The notes: generated from the letters alone by a model not told the origin. 64,000 bases of DNA from Microlunatus phosphovorus NM-1 (GCF_000270245.1 NC_015635.1:1054001-1118000), one strand, 5' to 3'. Counted from the stretch's first letter, positions 51,020 through 60,892 are shown. Made by a program: numbers and translations.

Positions 51020-52851
51020 CGTGGCAACCTCCCTCCGCCGAGCACGGCGGTATCGCCGCGGAAGTAGGCGGCCTTCATGTTGGCGGCACCGAAGTAGTTC
51101 TCGAGCGCGATCGCCTCCGTCAGCTCAGGGTAGTGCGAAGGGGCTCCGCCGACCGCGGCCATGTCCACCGCGGTGTCGGCCGGCCCCTGCACAGTGGTGC
51201 GGAGTGCCTGGTTGGCTCTGATCTCCTGCGGGTAGACGCTCTGCCAGGTTCGAAGCGTGAAGAGATCCGTGAAACCCTCTTGGTACGTCGTCACGTGGTG
51301 CGAGTCGCGCAGCGCGCCGTACCAGGCGTTGTAGGTGGGGTGTGCAGTGGTGTGCAGATACTCGTGGATCATCGTCTTGAACAGGCCCCAGTAGATGCCC
51401 CGGGTCGCCGCTGGAGTGGCTCCTTGCCGGGCGGCCACCGAGACTCGGCCCATCGTCTGCACGCCGGGCCACATCCGATCGATCACGCCCAGCCGACGGG
51501 CTCGCTCCGCTCCGGCGACCCCGGTGCCCGTCATCGCTGCGATCTCGTTGGGTGCCGCCGGCGCGGACCGGTTCGAGTAGTGGTCGATGACCCGATCCTC
51601 GATCGCGCGAGCTGCCGTGGCGTCCTCGAAGGAATGATGCGCGTCCTGCACCGCGCCGACCGCATCGCCGCCACCACCTTCCCGGACCATCCATCGGGCC
51701 ATGTCGTAGGGGTCGCCGACGATCGTGCCACGGTCCTCCAGAGTGCCCGCGGAGAACGTCATGCTCGGTGCGGCGGCTGACCCGAACATCCCGTAGAGCG
51801 CATCCACCCGGCGCTTCGCTTCGGCCGCGATGCCTTCGACATGGCCTCCCGCCGCCGTGTCGAGACCTGCTCGGGCGTCCATCGGTCCGGCCCACGCCCA
51901 GTTGCTCATCATCTGCGCGTGCAGCGCTGTGGTGAGGTCCTCGTAGTACTGCGCCGGCTGGAATGTCGGGGCCGGACCGCCTGAGGCGGCAGCGGCAGCC
52001 CGGGCGGCCCGCGTCGTCGGTGGCGTGAGGATCTGCTCGACTCCCAGTTCGCGCGCAGCGTCCGAGGCGGTCACGCCGGCGGTCGTCGGGGCGGCGATCT
52101 CCTGGGCGAGGCGTGCCAGGAAAGCGCGGACCGGTGTCAGACCGGCGGGCAGTCCGGCGCTCGGGTTCCGGGTCAGCACGGCATTGATCGCGGCCAGCTT
52201 GGTCGGACTTTGAAGTGCGGCTCGCAGCCGGTCCTCGGACACCCGGGAGGCGACGACCAGGCCGTGCTGGGGTCGAGTCGAGCTCGAGAACAGCGTCGCG
52301 AGCCGGTTGCCGAGGTCGGCGGTGGTCCGGGTCCCGGCAACCTCGGACTCCTCCGTCGCGAACAGGCCTTCGATGGTGACCAGCGCGGCTTCCTTCTGCG
52401 CGTCCAAGGCGCTCGTCCACCAACCTCCTGCCTGGTGCGCCCGCCACCTCGCGATAGCCGTTTCCAGATCGCGCAGCGTACGGCTTCGTCCCGCCATGTC
52501 GTCCGCGCGGAGGGCGCTGTATGCGGCGACAAGCGTCTGGATCGGCTGCCAGTAGGTGGCCGACCCGGCATATCCGGCGACCAGCCCGACGGCCGGACTT
52601 GCGGACCAGATCGCGGGGCTGCGTTGCAGGTGGGGACTGGGTCCGATTGCTCCGGTTCGCGCCTGCCCTGCCAGGAGTGAGGCCACGGCGCCGTTGCCCG
52701 CCGTGCGTTGCAGTGAGGCCAGCCAGCTCTGTTGGGTGACGGCGGTCGCAGCCGGTGTGATGCCATCCAGCTGATCGTGCCCACCGGGGATCGCCTGCCG
52801 CGATGTCGGCCTCGACCTATCAGGTGGGGTGTCTTGCTTGGGGCCGGCCAC
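51016..52851 (-). CDS. LQR-motif protein with HExxH metallopeptidase motif, candidate injection-system cargo
   Basis: 611 residues. A disordered N-terminus is followed by LQRTAGNGAVASLL at 47-60 and a further HLQRSP. The middle is Ala-rich and helical. Near the C-terminus, HEYLH at 496-500 and Glu525 in TTYQEGFTDLF fit a gluzincin zinc protease. No signal peptide, so export by a special route or intracellular action. The LQRxxGNxAV motif links it to proteins associated with extracellular contractile injection systems, but no sheath, tube or baseplate gene is in the window. The GTG at 52851 has a weak ribosome binding site, so the start is less certain. Confidence 0.75.
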   Translation of the reverse strand: MAGPKQDTPPDRSRPTSRQAIPGGHDQLDGITPAATAVTQQSWLASLQRTAGNGAVASLLAGQARTGAIGPSPHLQRSPAIWSASPAVGLVAGYAGSATYWQPIQTLVAAYSALRADDMAGRSRTLRDLETAIARWRAHQAGGWWTSALDAQKEAALVTIEGLFATEESEVAGTRTTADLGNRLATLFSSSTRPQHGLVVASRVSEDRLRAALQSPTKLAAINAVLTRNPSAGLPAGLTPVRAFLARLAQEIAAPTTAGVTASDAARELGVEQILTPPTTRAARAAAAASGGPAPTFQPAQYYEDLTTALHAQMMSNWAWAGPMDARAGLDTAAGGHVEGIAAEAKRRVDALYGMFGSAAAPSMTFSAGTLEDRGTIVGDPYDMARWMVREGGGGDAVGAVQDAHHSFEDATAARAIEDRVIDHYSNRSAPAAPNEIAAMTGTGVAGAERARRLGVIDRMWPGVQTMGRVSVAARQGATPAATRGIYWGLFKTMIHEYLHTTAHPTYNAWYGALRDSHHVTTYQEGFTDLFTLRTWQSVYPQEIRANQALRTTVQGPADTAVDMAAVGGAPSHYPELTEAIALENYFGAANMKAAYFRGDTAVLGGGRLPR

Positions 52852-52907
52852 ACCGTTATTAGTTCGCCAAGTGAAGACATGGTCAAGAGGTGGGCGGCAA
52901 CATCTCA

Positions 52908-52945
52908 GTGAAAGATTTGGTGCGACGTCGCACCAAATCTTTCAC
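52908..52945. terminator. Perfect 38 bp palindrome at the TetR stop codon
   Basis: The left half GTGAAAGATTTGGTGCGAC is followed at once by its exact complement, with no loop. It overlaps the stop codon of the TetR gene and lies 57 bp upstream of the LQR-motif operon start. It is either a terminator for the TetR gene or a binding site. Confidence 0.65.
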
Positions 52946-53568
52946 AAGCTTCGGCTGTTCGTGGTCCGCAGGGCGCCCAGGGCCATCTGCTGGAGAAGAT
53001 CGGCCATTTCGGCCCGGCGCAGCCGTGCGCTGTGGGGAGTGGAGTTGATCAACCCGAAGGTGGCGTGCGCGGCCGAACGGGCGCGGGTCTCGTCTCCTCC
53101 CACGGCTGCGCGGATGGCGCGTACCCAGAGCTCGACATAGCGTCGCTGCAGGTCCCGCACGGAGTGGCGGTCGGGTTCGGCCAGGCTGGCGACGTCGCGA
53201 AGCTGCACGGTGATGAGGGCCGGGTGCGCCAGCGCGAACTCCACGTGCCAGCCGATGAGTGCCTGCAGCACCGCGTCCGGACCTGCTGCCGCCGCCTCGT
53301 CAGCTCGGCGCTGACCCTCCGACAGCAGCCGTTCGCTGATGCCGACCAGCATCTCGCCGAGCAGCGCCTCCTTGCTGGCGAAGTGCTTGTAGAGGGCGGC
53401 GCCCGAGATACCCAGGGCAGCGCCGAGGTCATAGACCGAGACGCCGTGAAAGCCGCGCTCGGCGAACTGGGTCGCGGCCACCGCCAGGATCTGTTCCCGG
53501 CGCGATGTGCTCGGGCGGGTCTCGCCGCTGCTGCGGCCTGAGTTGGCGGTGCGGCCTGGGTTGGGCAT
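52942..53568 (-). CDS. TetR-family regulator of the branched-chain acyl-CoA operon
   Basis: 208 residues. The helix-turn-helix is ILAVAATQFAERGFHGVSVYDLGAALGIS (in part), then GAALYKHFASKEALLGEML. The ligand domain is all-helical. It diverges from the fadE-maoC-citE-accD1-accA1 operon, and the 85 bp between them hold TTAACC inverted repeats that look like its operator. TetR proteins at such operons commonly respond to acyl-CoA. The start is at 53568. Confidence 0.92.
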   Translation of the reverse strand: MPNPGRTANSGRSSGETRPSTSRREQILAVAATQFAERGFHGVSVYDLGAALGISGAALYKHFASKEALLGEMLVGISERLLSEGQRRADEAAAAGPDAVLQALIGWHVEFALAHPALITVQLRDVASLAEPDRHSVRDLQRRYVELWVRAIRAAVGGDETRARSAAHATFGLINSTPHSARLRRAEMADLLQQMALGALRTTNSRSL

Positions 53569-53588
53569 GGCGTCAGCCTAGACGAGCA

Positions 53589-53621
53589 GGTTATCGAGTG
53601 TTAACCTCGAAGTCGGGTTAA
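53589..53621. promoter_or_regulatory. TetR operator region with GGTTA/TTAACC inverted repeats
   Basis: GGTTA...TAACC at 53589-53606 and TTAACC-N9-GGTTAA at 53601-53621 overlap in the divergent promoter interval. Likely target of the adjacent TetR protein. Confidence 0.6.
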
Positions 53622-53653
53622 TGATCGTTAACTGGCTCAGTGAGGAGACTCCG

Positions 53654-54844
53654 ATGTTCGACCTGTCGCCCGAGCATGAGGCGTTTCGTGCCTCGGTGCG
53701 CGACTTCGCCGAGCAGGAGATCGCGCCCTATGTCGAGCAGTGGGATCGAGATCACCACTTCCCGGTGGACGTGGTCATCAAGATGGGCCGGTTGGGCCTC
53801 TTCGGGCTGACCGCTCCGGAACGGCTGGGCGGCATCGGAGACAGCGGAGACTTCACCGCACTCTGTGTGGCGATCGAAGAACTGGGCCGGGTCGACCAGT
53901 CCATGGGCATCACGCTGGAGGCGGCGGTCAGCTTGGGCATCAACCCGATCCTGGCGTTCGGCTCCTCGGAGCAGCAGGACCGCTGGCTGCCTGACCTGGT
54001 GGCCGGAAGGGCGTTGGCTGCCTTTGGGTTGACCGAGCCGGACGCCGGCTCGGATGCCGGGGCGACGCGGACCAGGGCCGACCTCGTCGAAGGGCGCTGG
54101 GTGGTCAACGGAGCCAAGCAGTTCATCACCAACTCCGGGACGGCGATCACGAGTCTGATCACGGTCACCGCCAGGACCGGCACGCTCGCCGACGGACGAC
54201 CGGAGATCAGCGCCATCGTCGTGCCGGCAGACACCCCGGGATTGGTGGTGGAACCGACCTATCGAAAGCTCGGCTGGCACAGCTCCGACACTCACCCCCT
54301 GACCTTCATCGATTGTCGGGTCCCGGAGTCGAACCTGCTCGGCGCTCGTGGACGCGGCTACGCGCAGTTCCTGTCCACCCTCGATGACGGCAGGGTGGCG
54401 ATCTCGGCCCTGGCCGTCGGGCTGATCCAGGCATGCCTGGATGCCTGCCTGCCGTATGCGAACCAGCGGCACACCGGCGGTGGCCCGATCGGTCGCAAGC
54501 AAGGCGTTGCCTTTCAGATCGCGGATCTGGAGGTGATGCTCCAGGCTGCGCGTGGCCTGACCTATCGGGCGGCGGCGATGAAGGACGCCATGCTTGCCGG
54601 TGGATCTGGGGCGCCGTCAGCAGCACAGTTCAAGCGGGCCGCGGCCGTCGCCAAGCTCTACAGCTCGGAGTCGGCCGTCGCCGCGACCCGGATCGCGACC
54701 CAGGTGTTCGGTGGCTACGGCTTCATGGAGGAGTATCCGGTCGCTCGCTTCTATCGCGACGCCAAGATCCTCGAGATCGGCGAGGGGACCTCCGAGGTGC
54801 AACGCCTGGTCATCGCCCGCGGACTCGGCCTCCCGGTGGAGTGA
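53654..54844 (+). CDS. Acyl-CoA dehydrogenase (FadE19-like, branched-chain acyl-CoA)
   Basis: 396 residues with all standard motifs: FGLTEPDAGSDAG, GAKQFITNSGTA, and the catalytic Glu in ILEIGEGTSEVQRLVIARGL. It forms the 2,3-double bond of a short or branched acyl-CoA such as isovaleryl-CoA. It heads an operon whose gene set (acyl-CoA dehydrogenase, MaoC, CitE, biotin-dependent carboxylase) matches the mycobacterial fadE19/accD1/accA1 cluster for leucine breakdown. The ATG at 53654 follows GAGGAG. Confidence 0.92.
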   Translation: MFDLSPEHEAFRASVRDFAEQEIAPYVEQWDRDHHFPVDVVIKMGRLGLFGLTAPERLGGIGDSGDFTALCVAIEELGRVDQSMGITLEAAVSLGINPILAFGSSEQQDRWLPDLVAGRALAAFGLTEPDAGSDAGATRTRADLVEGRWVVNGAKQFITNSGTAITSLITVTARTGTLADGRPEISAIVVPADTPGLVVEPTYRKLGWHSSDTHPLTFIDCRVPESNLLGARGRGYAQFLSTLDDGRVAISALAVGLIQACLDACLPYANQRHTGGGPIGRKQGVAFQIADLEVMLQAARGLTYRAAAMKDAMLAGGSGAPSAAQFKRAAAVAKLYSSESAVAATRIATQVFGGYGFMEEYPVARFYRDAKILEIGEGTSEVQRLVIARGLGLPVE

Positions 54845-54871
54845 GCCGATGACACCTGAGAGGCTCCACTC

Positions 54872-55450
54872 ATGACCGGACAACAGCGCCAGCAGAAGAG
54901 GGTCGTGCAGCGTGGTCTGTGGTTCGAGGAGTTCGAGATCGGCGTCGTCTACGAACATCGGCCGGGCCGGACGCTGACCGAGGCCGACAACGTCTTGTTC
55001 ACCACCTTGACCATGAACACCCAGCCGCTGCATCTGGACGCGTACGCAAGCGGACAGCAGCCGCCGTTTCACGAGCGGCTGGTCAACTCGATGCTCACCT
55101 TGTCCACGCTGGTCGGACTCTCGGTGGCGCAGCTGACTCAGGGCACCATCGTCGCCAACCTCGGTTTCACCGACATCTCTTTCCCGGCGCCGGTCAGGAT
55201 CGGCGACACCATCTATGCCGAGACACTCGTGCTCGACAAGCGTGTTTCGGCGAGTCGGCCGGGGGAGGGGGTCGTGACTCTGGAGCACAGCGCCCGCAAC
55301 CAGAACGGGGTGGTGGTCGCAAAGGCGACTCGGACCACGTTGGTCCGGCTGCAACCGGCCGCAGCTTCCACTATGGATAGCTTCATCCCCGATGTCGGAG
55401 AAAATCCTATCCATAGAGCGCCGGGCGATCAGGCGGCACGCGATGAGTGA
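54872..55450 (+). CDS. MaoC-family hydratase (hot-dog fold)
   Basis: 192 residues. An early [30 protein letters not shown] segment (in part) and [13 protein letters not shown] carry the Asp/His pair of MaoC-type hydratases. It would hydrate an enoyl-CoA; in the homologous mycobacterial cluster a MaoC-like protein lies at the same place, with uncertain substrate. The C-terminus overlaps the next gene by 8 bp. The ATG at 54872 is 27 bp after the dehydrogenase stop. Confidence 0.88.
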   Translation: MTGQQRQQKRVVQRGLWFEEFEIGVVYEHRPGRTLTEADNVLFTTLTMNTQPLHLDAYASGQQPPFHERLVNSMLTLSTLVGLSVAQLTQGTIVANLGFTDISFPAPVRIGDTIYAETLVLDKRVSASRPGEGVVTLEHSARNQNGVVVAKATRTTLVRLQPAAASTMDSFIPDVGENPIHRAPGDQAARDE

Positions 55451-56282
55451 CTGGTTTCCGGGCCCGGCCTGGCTGTTCTGCCCGGCTGACCGGCCCGATC
55501 GCTATGCCAAGGCCCTCAGCCGAGCTGACCTGGTGATCGTCGACCTCGAAGACGCCGTGGCCCCGGCGAATCGACCTGCTGCCCGTGACGCACTCCGTCG
55601 GCTGGCGCACGACGGGGTGCTCGACCCCGACCGGACACTCGTCCGGATCAATGGCACCCAGAGCGGCGATCATCCGCTCGATCTGGCCGTGCTGGCTGAA
55701 GTCGGCTTGCCGCGGGCGATGTTGGCCAAGAGTGAGGATCCGGTCCAGCTGGCCGCCATCGAGCACGAGGTGGTGCTGCTGGTCGAGACCCCCCGAGGCA
55801 TCGAGCGCATTGCCGAGCTGGCCGCCCAAGACAACGTCATCGGCGCCATGTGGGGTGCCGATGACCTGGTCGCCGGGTTGGGTGGCACGACCAGTCGACA
55901 CCCCGACGGCCGCTATCGCGATGTGGCGCGCTTTGCCCGATCCAGAGCGCTGATTGCCGCAAAGGCCGCCGGCCGCCTCGCCGTCGATGCCGTGCACATG
56001 GACATCGCCGACACCGCCGGGCTCGCCGCGGAATGTGAGGACGCCGTGGCCAGCGGATTCGATGCGACGGCAGCGATCCATCCTTCTCAGGTGCCGATCA
56101 TCCGGACGGCATACGCGCCATCTCCCGGCCAGGTCGACTGGGCCACGCGGCTGCTGGCTCACGTGGGCGAGGACCGGGGGGTGACCACCTTCGAGGGGCG
56201 GATGGTCGACGGACCGGTCTACACCCAGGCCGAGCGGGTACTCCGGCTCGCCGCTACCGCCATTCCAGCTGGGGACAGCTGA
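55443..56282 (+). CDS. citE: HpcH/HpaI-family CoA-ester lyase (CitE-like)
   Basis: A 279-residue TIM barrel. It begins [22 protein letters not shown] (in part), with [14 protein letters not shown] (metal ligand Glu/Asp), [13 protein letters not shown] and [11 protein letters not shown]. CitE-like lyases cleave beta-hydroxyacyl-CoA such as citramalyl-, malyl- or HMG-CoA; the mycobacterial homologue in this cluster has been linked to HMG-CoA-type substrates in leucine breakdown. The ATG at 55443 lies inside the MaoC 3' end, and the stop overlaps the next start by one base (TGATG). Confidence 0.9.
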   Translation: MSDWFPGPAWLFCPADRPDRYAKALSRADLVIVDLEDAVAPANRPAARDALRRLAHDGVLDPDRTLVRINGTQSGDHPLDLAVLAEVGLPRAMLAKSEDPVQLAAIEHEVVLLVETPRGIERIAELAAQDNVIGAMWGADDLVAGLGGTTSRHPDGRYRDVARFARSRALIAAKAAGRLAVDAVHMDIADTAGLAAECEDAVASGFDATAAIHPSQVPIIRTAYAPSPGQVDWATRLLAHVGEDRGVTTFEGRMVDGPVYTQAERVLRLAATAIPAGDS

Positions 56283-57814
56283 TGGTGAGCCTGCGCGACC
56301 TCGCCGACGAGCTGCGGGACCGACTCGCCGTCGTGCGACAAGGCGGCAGCGAGGCAGCCCGGACCCGGCACACTGAGCGCGGCAAGCTGCTGGTCCGGGA
56401 CCGGGTCGATCGGCTGCTGGATCCGGGCAGCCCTTTTCTCGAACTCAGCCCACTGGCCGCGTACGAGATGTATGGCGGCGCGGTGCCCAGCGCCGGCCTC
56501 GTCACTGGCGTTGGCCGGCTGAGCGGGCGCGAGGTGATGGTGGTCGCCAACGACGCGACGGTCAAGGGTGGCACCTACTATCCGATGACGGTCAAGAAGC
56601 ACCTGCGTGCCCAGGCGATCGCGGCCGACAATCAGCTGCCGTGCATCTATCTGGTCGACTCCGGCGGCGCCTTCCTGCCGTTGCAGGATGAGGTGTTTCC
56701 CGACCGGGAGCACTTCGGTCGGATCTTCTTCAACCAGGCCACGCTTTCCGCTCGGGGGATCCCGCAGATCGCCAGTGTGATGGGCTCGTGCACGGCCGGC
56801 GGCGCCTACGTTCCTGCGATGAGCGACGAGACGGTGATCGTGCGTAATCAGGGCACCATCTTCCTCGGTGGCCCGCCGTTGGTGAAAGCGGCGACCGGTG
56901 AGATCGTCACCGCCGAAGAACTCGGCGGCGGCGACGTCCACGCCCGGTTGTCCGGCGTGGTCGACCATCTCGCCGACGACGACGCGCATGCGCTGGCAAT
57001 CGTCCGTAGCATCGTCGGCACCATCGAGCGCCGTCCCACTGGGCCGCCCTACGAACTGGCCCAGGTCGAGGAGCCACACGAGGATCCGGAGACCCTCGAC
57101 GATGTGGTGCCGACCGACACCCGTACGCCGTACGACGTTCGCGGGGTGATCCGGCGGATTGTCGACGGCAGCCGGCTGCACGAGTTCAAACGGCTGTATG
57201 GCGAGACGCTGGTCTGCGGTTTCGCCCACATCTGGGGGCACCCGGTCGGCATCATCGCCAACAATGGCATCCTGTTCAGCTCGTCAGCGCTGAAGGGTAC
57301 GCACTTCATCGAGCTGTGCAATTCCCGTGGGATCCCGCTGGTCTTCCTGCAGAACATCAGCGGCTTCATGGTCGGCCGCGAGTACGAGAACGGCGGTATC
57401 GCCAAGGACGGTGCCAAGCTGGTCACGGCGGTCGCCTGCTCGGTGGTGCCCAAGTTCACCGTCGTCATCGGCGGCTCGTTCGGGGCCGGCAACTACGGCA
57501 TGTGCGGCCGTGCCTTCGATCCTCGCTTCCTGTGGATGTGGCCGAACGCGCGGATCTCGGTGATGGGTGGCGAGCAGGCAGCCTCGGTGCTGGCTACCGT
57601 GCGAGGCTTCACCGACCGGGACGAGGAAGAGGCGTTCAAGGAGCCGATCCGAGCCCAGTACGAGCAGCAAGGCTCACCCTATTATTCGACCGCGCGGCTC
57701 TGGGATGACGGCATCATCGACCCGGCCGACACCCGCCGGGTGCTCGGGCTGGGCCTGGCCATCGCCGCCAACGCCCCGACCCCGGCGCCGTCCTACGGCG
57801 TCTTCCGGATGTGA
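56282..57814 (+). CDS. accD1: Acyl-CoA carboxylase beta subunit (carboxyltransferase), methylcrotonyl type
   Basis: 510 residues with the two crotonase-like halves of a biotin-dependent carboxyltransferase. Seen are [20 protein letters not shown]-type text near residue 125, [17 protein letters not shown], and the second half [24 protein letters not shown] (in part) with [15 protein letters not shown]. The EYENGGI signature is typical of methylcrotonyl-CoA carboxylase beta chains. It pairs with the alpha subunit gene that overlaps it by 4 bp. Confidence 0.93.
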   Translation: MVSLRDLADELRDRLAVVRQGGSEAARTRHTERGKLLVRDRVDRLLDPGSPFLELSPLAAYEMYGGAVPSAGLVTGVGRLSGREVMVVANDATVKGGTYYPMTVKKHLRAQAIAADNQLPCIYLVDSGGAFLPLQDEVFPDREHFGRIFFNQATLSARGIPQIASVMGSCTAGGAYVPAMSDETVIVRNQGTIFLGGPPLVKAATGEIVTAEELGGGDVHARLSGVVDHLADDDAHALAIVRSIVGTIERRPTGPPYELAQVEEPHEDPETLDDVVPTDTRTPYDVRGVIRRIVDGSRLHEFKRLYGETLVCGFAHIWGHPVGIIANNGILFSSSALKGTHFIELCNSRGIPLVFLQNISGFMVGREYENGGIAKDGAKLVTAVACSVVPKFTVVIGGSFGAGNYGMCGRAFDPRFLWMWPNARISVMGGEQAASVLATVRGFTDRDEEEAFKEPIRAQYEQQGSPYYSTARLWDDGIIDPADTRRVLGLGLAIAANAPTPAPSYGVFRM

Positions 57815-59766
57815 GCGTGATGCCTGCCATCGGAACACTGCTGATCGCCAACCGCGGCGAGATCGCGATCCGGGTGATGCGCACCGCCCGCCGGATGGGC
57901 ATCCGGACGGCCGCCATCTACACCGATCTCGACCGAGCGGCTCCACACGTCGCGGCCGCCGACGAGGCCTGTTGGGTGCCGAGCTATCTCGACAACGAGG
58001 CCGTCATCGCGGCTGCCCGGACGACGAAGGCGGATGCCATCCATCCCGGGTACGGGTTCTTGTCCGAGCGGGCCTCCTTCGCTCAGGCCGTCGAGACCGC
58101 CGGCCTCACCCTGGTCGGGCCGCCGGCCGCAGTGATGGAGGTGATGGGTCGCAAGGACGCTGCCCGAGAGATCGCGGCGGTCGCGGGCGTGCCCGTCGTG
58201 CCCCGCGGCGAGGACGTCGGCTATCCGATGCTGATCAAGGCCGCGGCCGGTGGCGGCGGCAAAGGCATGCGGATCGTCCGTTCGCCGGCCGACCACGACG
58301 AGGCAGCGACCGCGGCCCGCCGGGAGGCGAAGGCGGCGTTCGGCGACGACACGATCCTGGTGGAGGCCTACATCGAACGGGGCCGGCACATCGAGGTCCA
58401 GATCCTGGCCGACGCCCACGACGAGGTGCTGCACCTGTTCGAGCGGGACTGCTCCAGCCAGCGGCGCTATCAGAAAGTCGTCGAGGAGGCACCGGCTCCA
58501 ACGATCGGTCCCGAGACACGCGAGCTGGTCACTTCGAGCGCCGTGGCGCTGGCCAAACAGGTCGGTTATCGGAACGCAGGCACGGTCGAGTTCCTGGTGG
58601 ACGAGGAGACCGGTCGGGCGTACTTCCTGGAGATGAACACCCGGCTCCAGGTCGAACATCCGGTCACCGAGGCGATCACCGGGCTCGACCTGGTCGAGCT
58701 CCAACTGCGCATCGCGGCTGGGGAGCCGCTGCCGATCAGTCAGTCCGAGGTCACGGTCACCGGTCACGCGATCGAGGCCCGGGTGTATGCCGAGGACTCC
58801 TTTCACGGCTTCCTGCCGCAGGCTGGTACGGCGTCGACGGTGCGGTGGCCGACCGGTGTCCGGGTCGATCACGCGCTCGTCTCGGGACAGGTGGTCAGTA
58901 CCGCGTACGACCCGATGCTGGGCAAGATCATCGCGTACGGTCCGGATCGTGACTCCGCTCGGCAACGGCTGATCGCGGCCCTGGACCGGACGGCGATCCT
59001 GGGGCTGACCACCAACACCGGCTTTCTCCGCGAACTGGTGGCCGGTGACGCCTTCGCTGCGGCGGAGATCGACACCACCTGGCTGGATCGGCATCAGCTG
59101 GCGCTGCCCGACGACACCGTCCCGCGGGTTCTCGCCGCCTGGGCCGTGGCGGCGTCCGTCAGTGGGGAGTCTTGGTCAGAAAACCCCATGGGAGGGGGCT
59201 CTTGCGCCAAAAGTCCGGACCCGTTCCAGGCTGATGGATGGCGGTGCGGGGGACCACCGGCCCCGATGATCGTGGACCTGGACCGGCCGGTGGTGGTCGA
59301 TCGAGAGGCTGGCCGGGTGGATGGTCTGGAGGTCCATGCGCTCGCTGTCCCGGACGGAACCGGGGACGGCTGGCTCAGTCTGGAGATCGATGGCGTACGG
59401 CAGGTTGGTTTGGTCGAGTTGACCAGGCATGGCGCCGAGGTGGTCTACCGCGGACAGCGGTGGGTGTTCGAGCGGCCCGATGTCTTCTCCGATCATGCGG
59501 GAGCTGCGGACAGTGGGGCGATCCGCGCGCCGATGCCCGGCACCATCGTGGCTGTCCGGGTGGCCGAGGGCGAGCTGGTGGCGGTCGACCAGGTGTTGGT
59601 CGTGCTCGAGGCGATGAAGATGGAGATGCCGCTCCGAGCGCCGTTCGCAGGCACAGTGACTAACCTGAGCGCGGCCACCGGGATGCCGGTCGCGCTCGGA
59701 GCCGTGCTGTGTGACATCCAGCCGCTCGATGACATTCAGGGCGCTGATGAACCCCAGGCCGGGTGA
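57811..59766 (+). CDS. accA1: Acyl-CoA carboxylase alpha subunit (biotin carboxylase and biotin carrier), methylcrotonyl type
   Basis: 651 residues. The biotin carboxylase domain has [18 protein letters not shown], the ATP-grasp glycine loop [14 protein letters not shown], the catalytic [14 protein letters not shown] and RVYAEDS. After a linker, the carrier domain has the biotinylated Lys in EAMKMEMPL near the C-terminus. The GTG at 57811 overlaps the beta-subunit stop (GTGA); an ATG at 57820 is an alternative. In the linker, 17 codons (59166-59216) form an imperfect palindrome that looks like an in-frame insertion between GESW and [10 protein letters not shown]. Confidence 0.93.
   Translation: MSVMPAIGTLLIANRGEIAIRVMRTARRMGIRTAAIYTDLDRAAPHVAAADEACWVPSYLDNEAVIAAARTTKADAIHPGYGFLSERASFAQAVETAGLTLVGPPAAVMEVMGRKDAAREIAAVAGVPVVPRGEDVGYPMLIKAAAGGGGKGMRIVRSPADHDEAATAARREAKAAFGDDTILVEAYIERGRHIEVQILADAHDEVLHLFERDCSSQRRYQKVVEEAPAPTIGPETRELVTSSAVALAKQVGYRNAGTVEFLVDEETGRAYFLEMNTRLQVEHPVTEAITGLDLVELQLRIAAGEPLPISQSEVTVTGHAIEARVYAEDSFHGFLPQAGTASTVRWPTGVRVDHALVSGQVVSTAYDPMLGKIIAYGPDRDSARQRLIAALDRTAILGLTTNTGFLRELVAGDAFAAAEIDTTWLDRHQLALPDDTVPRVLAAWAVAASVSGESWSENPMGGGSCAKSPDPFQADGWRCGGPPAPMIVDLDRPVVVDREAGRVDGLEVHALAVPDGTGDGWLSLEIDGVRQVGLVELTRHGAEVVYRGQRWVFERPDVFSDHAGAADSGAIRAPMPGTIVAVRVAEGELVAVDQVLVVLEAMKMEMPLRAPFAGTVTNLSAATGMPVALGAVLCDIQPLDDIQGADEPQAG
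59166..59216. repeat. 51 bp palindromic element inside accA1
   Basis: GGAGTCTTGG at one end matches the complement of CCAAAAGTCC at the other at 8 of 10 positions, with CCCC-ATGGGA-GGGG in the middle. The length is exactly 17 codons and the frame is kept. Confidence 0.5.
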
Positions 59767-59814
59767 GGCAGGCGAGACTGTAGCCACGCGCTGGTGATTG
59801 AGGAGGAGGGCGGG

Positions 59815-60510
59815 ATGCTCGGCTCACTGAGTCAGCTGCTGACCGTGGGCTTGGCTGCGGCGTTCAGCTCGGTGCCGATCACGGTCCTGCTGGTGATCCT
59901 GGTCTCGCCGCGCCGCTCGGTTTCTGCGTTCCCCTACGCCATGGGTTGTGTGGCCGGCACGCTGGGCGTGGTGCTGGCTGCGGTAGCCGCGGCTCAACTG
60001 ATGCCGGAGCCACGCCCCCGGCAACCGAGCGTCACCATCGCGATCGTCGAGTTCGTGCTGGGTGCGGCGCTGATCGGGCTGGGAATTCGCGCCTGGGTAC
60101 GCCGCCGGCGGCCTCGCCACACCCGGAAGCTGCCGAACTGGGCCGCGACGGCGCTCGAGGGGATGGGCCCGTTTCGAGCCTTCGTCATCGGAGTGATCCT
60201 GGAGTTCCGGGCCAAGAGCATCGTGCTCGCGTTGGTCGTCAGCCTGCAGGTGCACGCGACCGCCAACCGCACCTTGGCCATCTTGGTGATCGTGATCTAC
60301 GTCGTCATCTCTACCGTGACGATCACGATCCCGGCGCTGGCGATGCTGATGGCGCCGCAACGTACCGAGCCCTGGCTGACCGCCGCGACCGCCCGCCTGG
60401 CCACCGCCGGACCGGTGATCAGCGCGGCTGCTCTGTGTCTGCTGGGGCTGGGTCTGCTCGGATTGGGTCTGGTCGGGCTCGGTGTCGTCGGCGCCGGGGT
60501 GTCCAACTGA
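59815..60510 (+). CDS. GAP-family membrane protein (Sap/LysE-like)
   Basis: 231 residues with about six membrane segments and little else. The start LTVGLAAAFSSVPITVLLVILVSP and the central GMGPFRAFVIGVILEFRAKSIVLAL (in part) fit the GAP (peptidoglycolipid addressing) family, a relative of LysE exporters. The C-terminus is a run of GLGLLGLGLVGLG repeats. The ATG at 59815 follows GGAGGAGGG. The exported substrate is unknown. It follows accA1 by 48 bp and may be part of that operon. Confidence 0.8.
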   Translation: MLGSLSQLLTVGLAAAFSSVPITVLLVILVSPRRSVSAFPYAMGCVAGTLGVVLAAVAAAQLMPEPRPRQPSVTIAIVEFVLGAALIGLGIRAWVRRRRPRHTRKLPNWAATALEGMGPFRAFVIGVILEFRAKSIVLALVVSLQVHATANRTLAILVIVIYVVISTVTITIPALAMLMAPQRTEPWLTAATARLATAGPVISAAALCLLGLGLLGLGLVGLGVVGAGVSN

Positions 60511-60520
60511 GGTGGACTGC

Positions 60521-60892
60521 TCAGGTCCAGACCCAGTACGCCGCCACGGCCATCGGGATCAGCCCCAGCACGAGCAACGGTGAATACGGATGGCGCCGGT
60601 TGATCACCAGCACCGCCGCTGCCGTCAGGATGCCGGCGACGCCACCCATCACCCACAGCCCGATCCGGCTGCCAGCATCGAAGTCGAGGGCGTTCAACGC
60701 CGTCAGGGTGGACAGCAGGACAGCGATGCCGCCGCCTACGACCAGAGCCAGGACCGACGCCACGATCCGTTGGACCAGATCCAGACTCTGTTCATCCTTC
60801 TCTTGCTCGGCTCGCTCGAGATCCTGCGCGCGCTGGGGATCCGCGAGCGGCTGCTCCTCGACTGCTCGGTCCTTGACGTGATGACGCCTCAT
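60521..60892 (-). CDS. Small membrane protein, function unknown
   Basis: 123 residues. A charged N-terminal stretch of about 45 residues, likely a short coiled coil (RAQDLERAEQEKDEQSLDLV), precedes three hydrophobic segments (ASVLALVVGGGIAVLLSTL; LWVMGGVAGILTAAAVLVI; LLVLGLIPMAVAAYWVW). The ATG at 60892 has GGGAGGG upstream, a strong site. It converges with the GAP-family gene, with 10 bp between the stops. No family recognised. Confidence 0.75.
   Translation of the reverse strand: MRRHHVKDRAVEEQPLADPQRAQDLERAEQEKDEQSLDLVQRIVASVLALVVGGGIAVLLSTLTALNALDFDAGSRIGLWVMGGVAGILTAAAVLVINRRHPYSPLLVLGLIPMAVAAYWVWT

Noticed and set aside
50286-52851. A complete contractile injection system
   Set aside because: Only motif-bearing cargo-like genes are present; there is no sheath, tube, baseplate or ATPase gene in the window.
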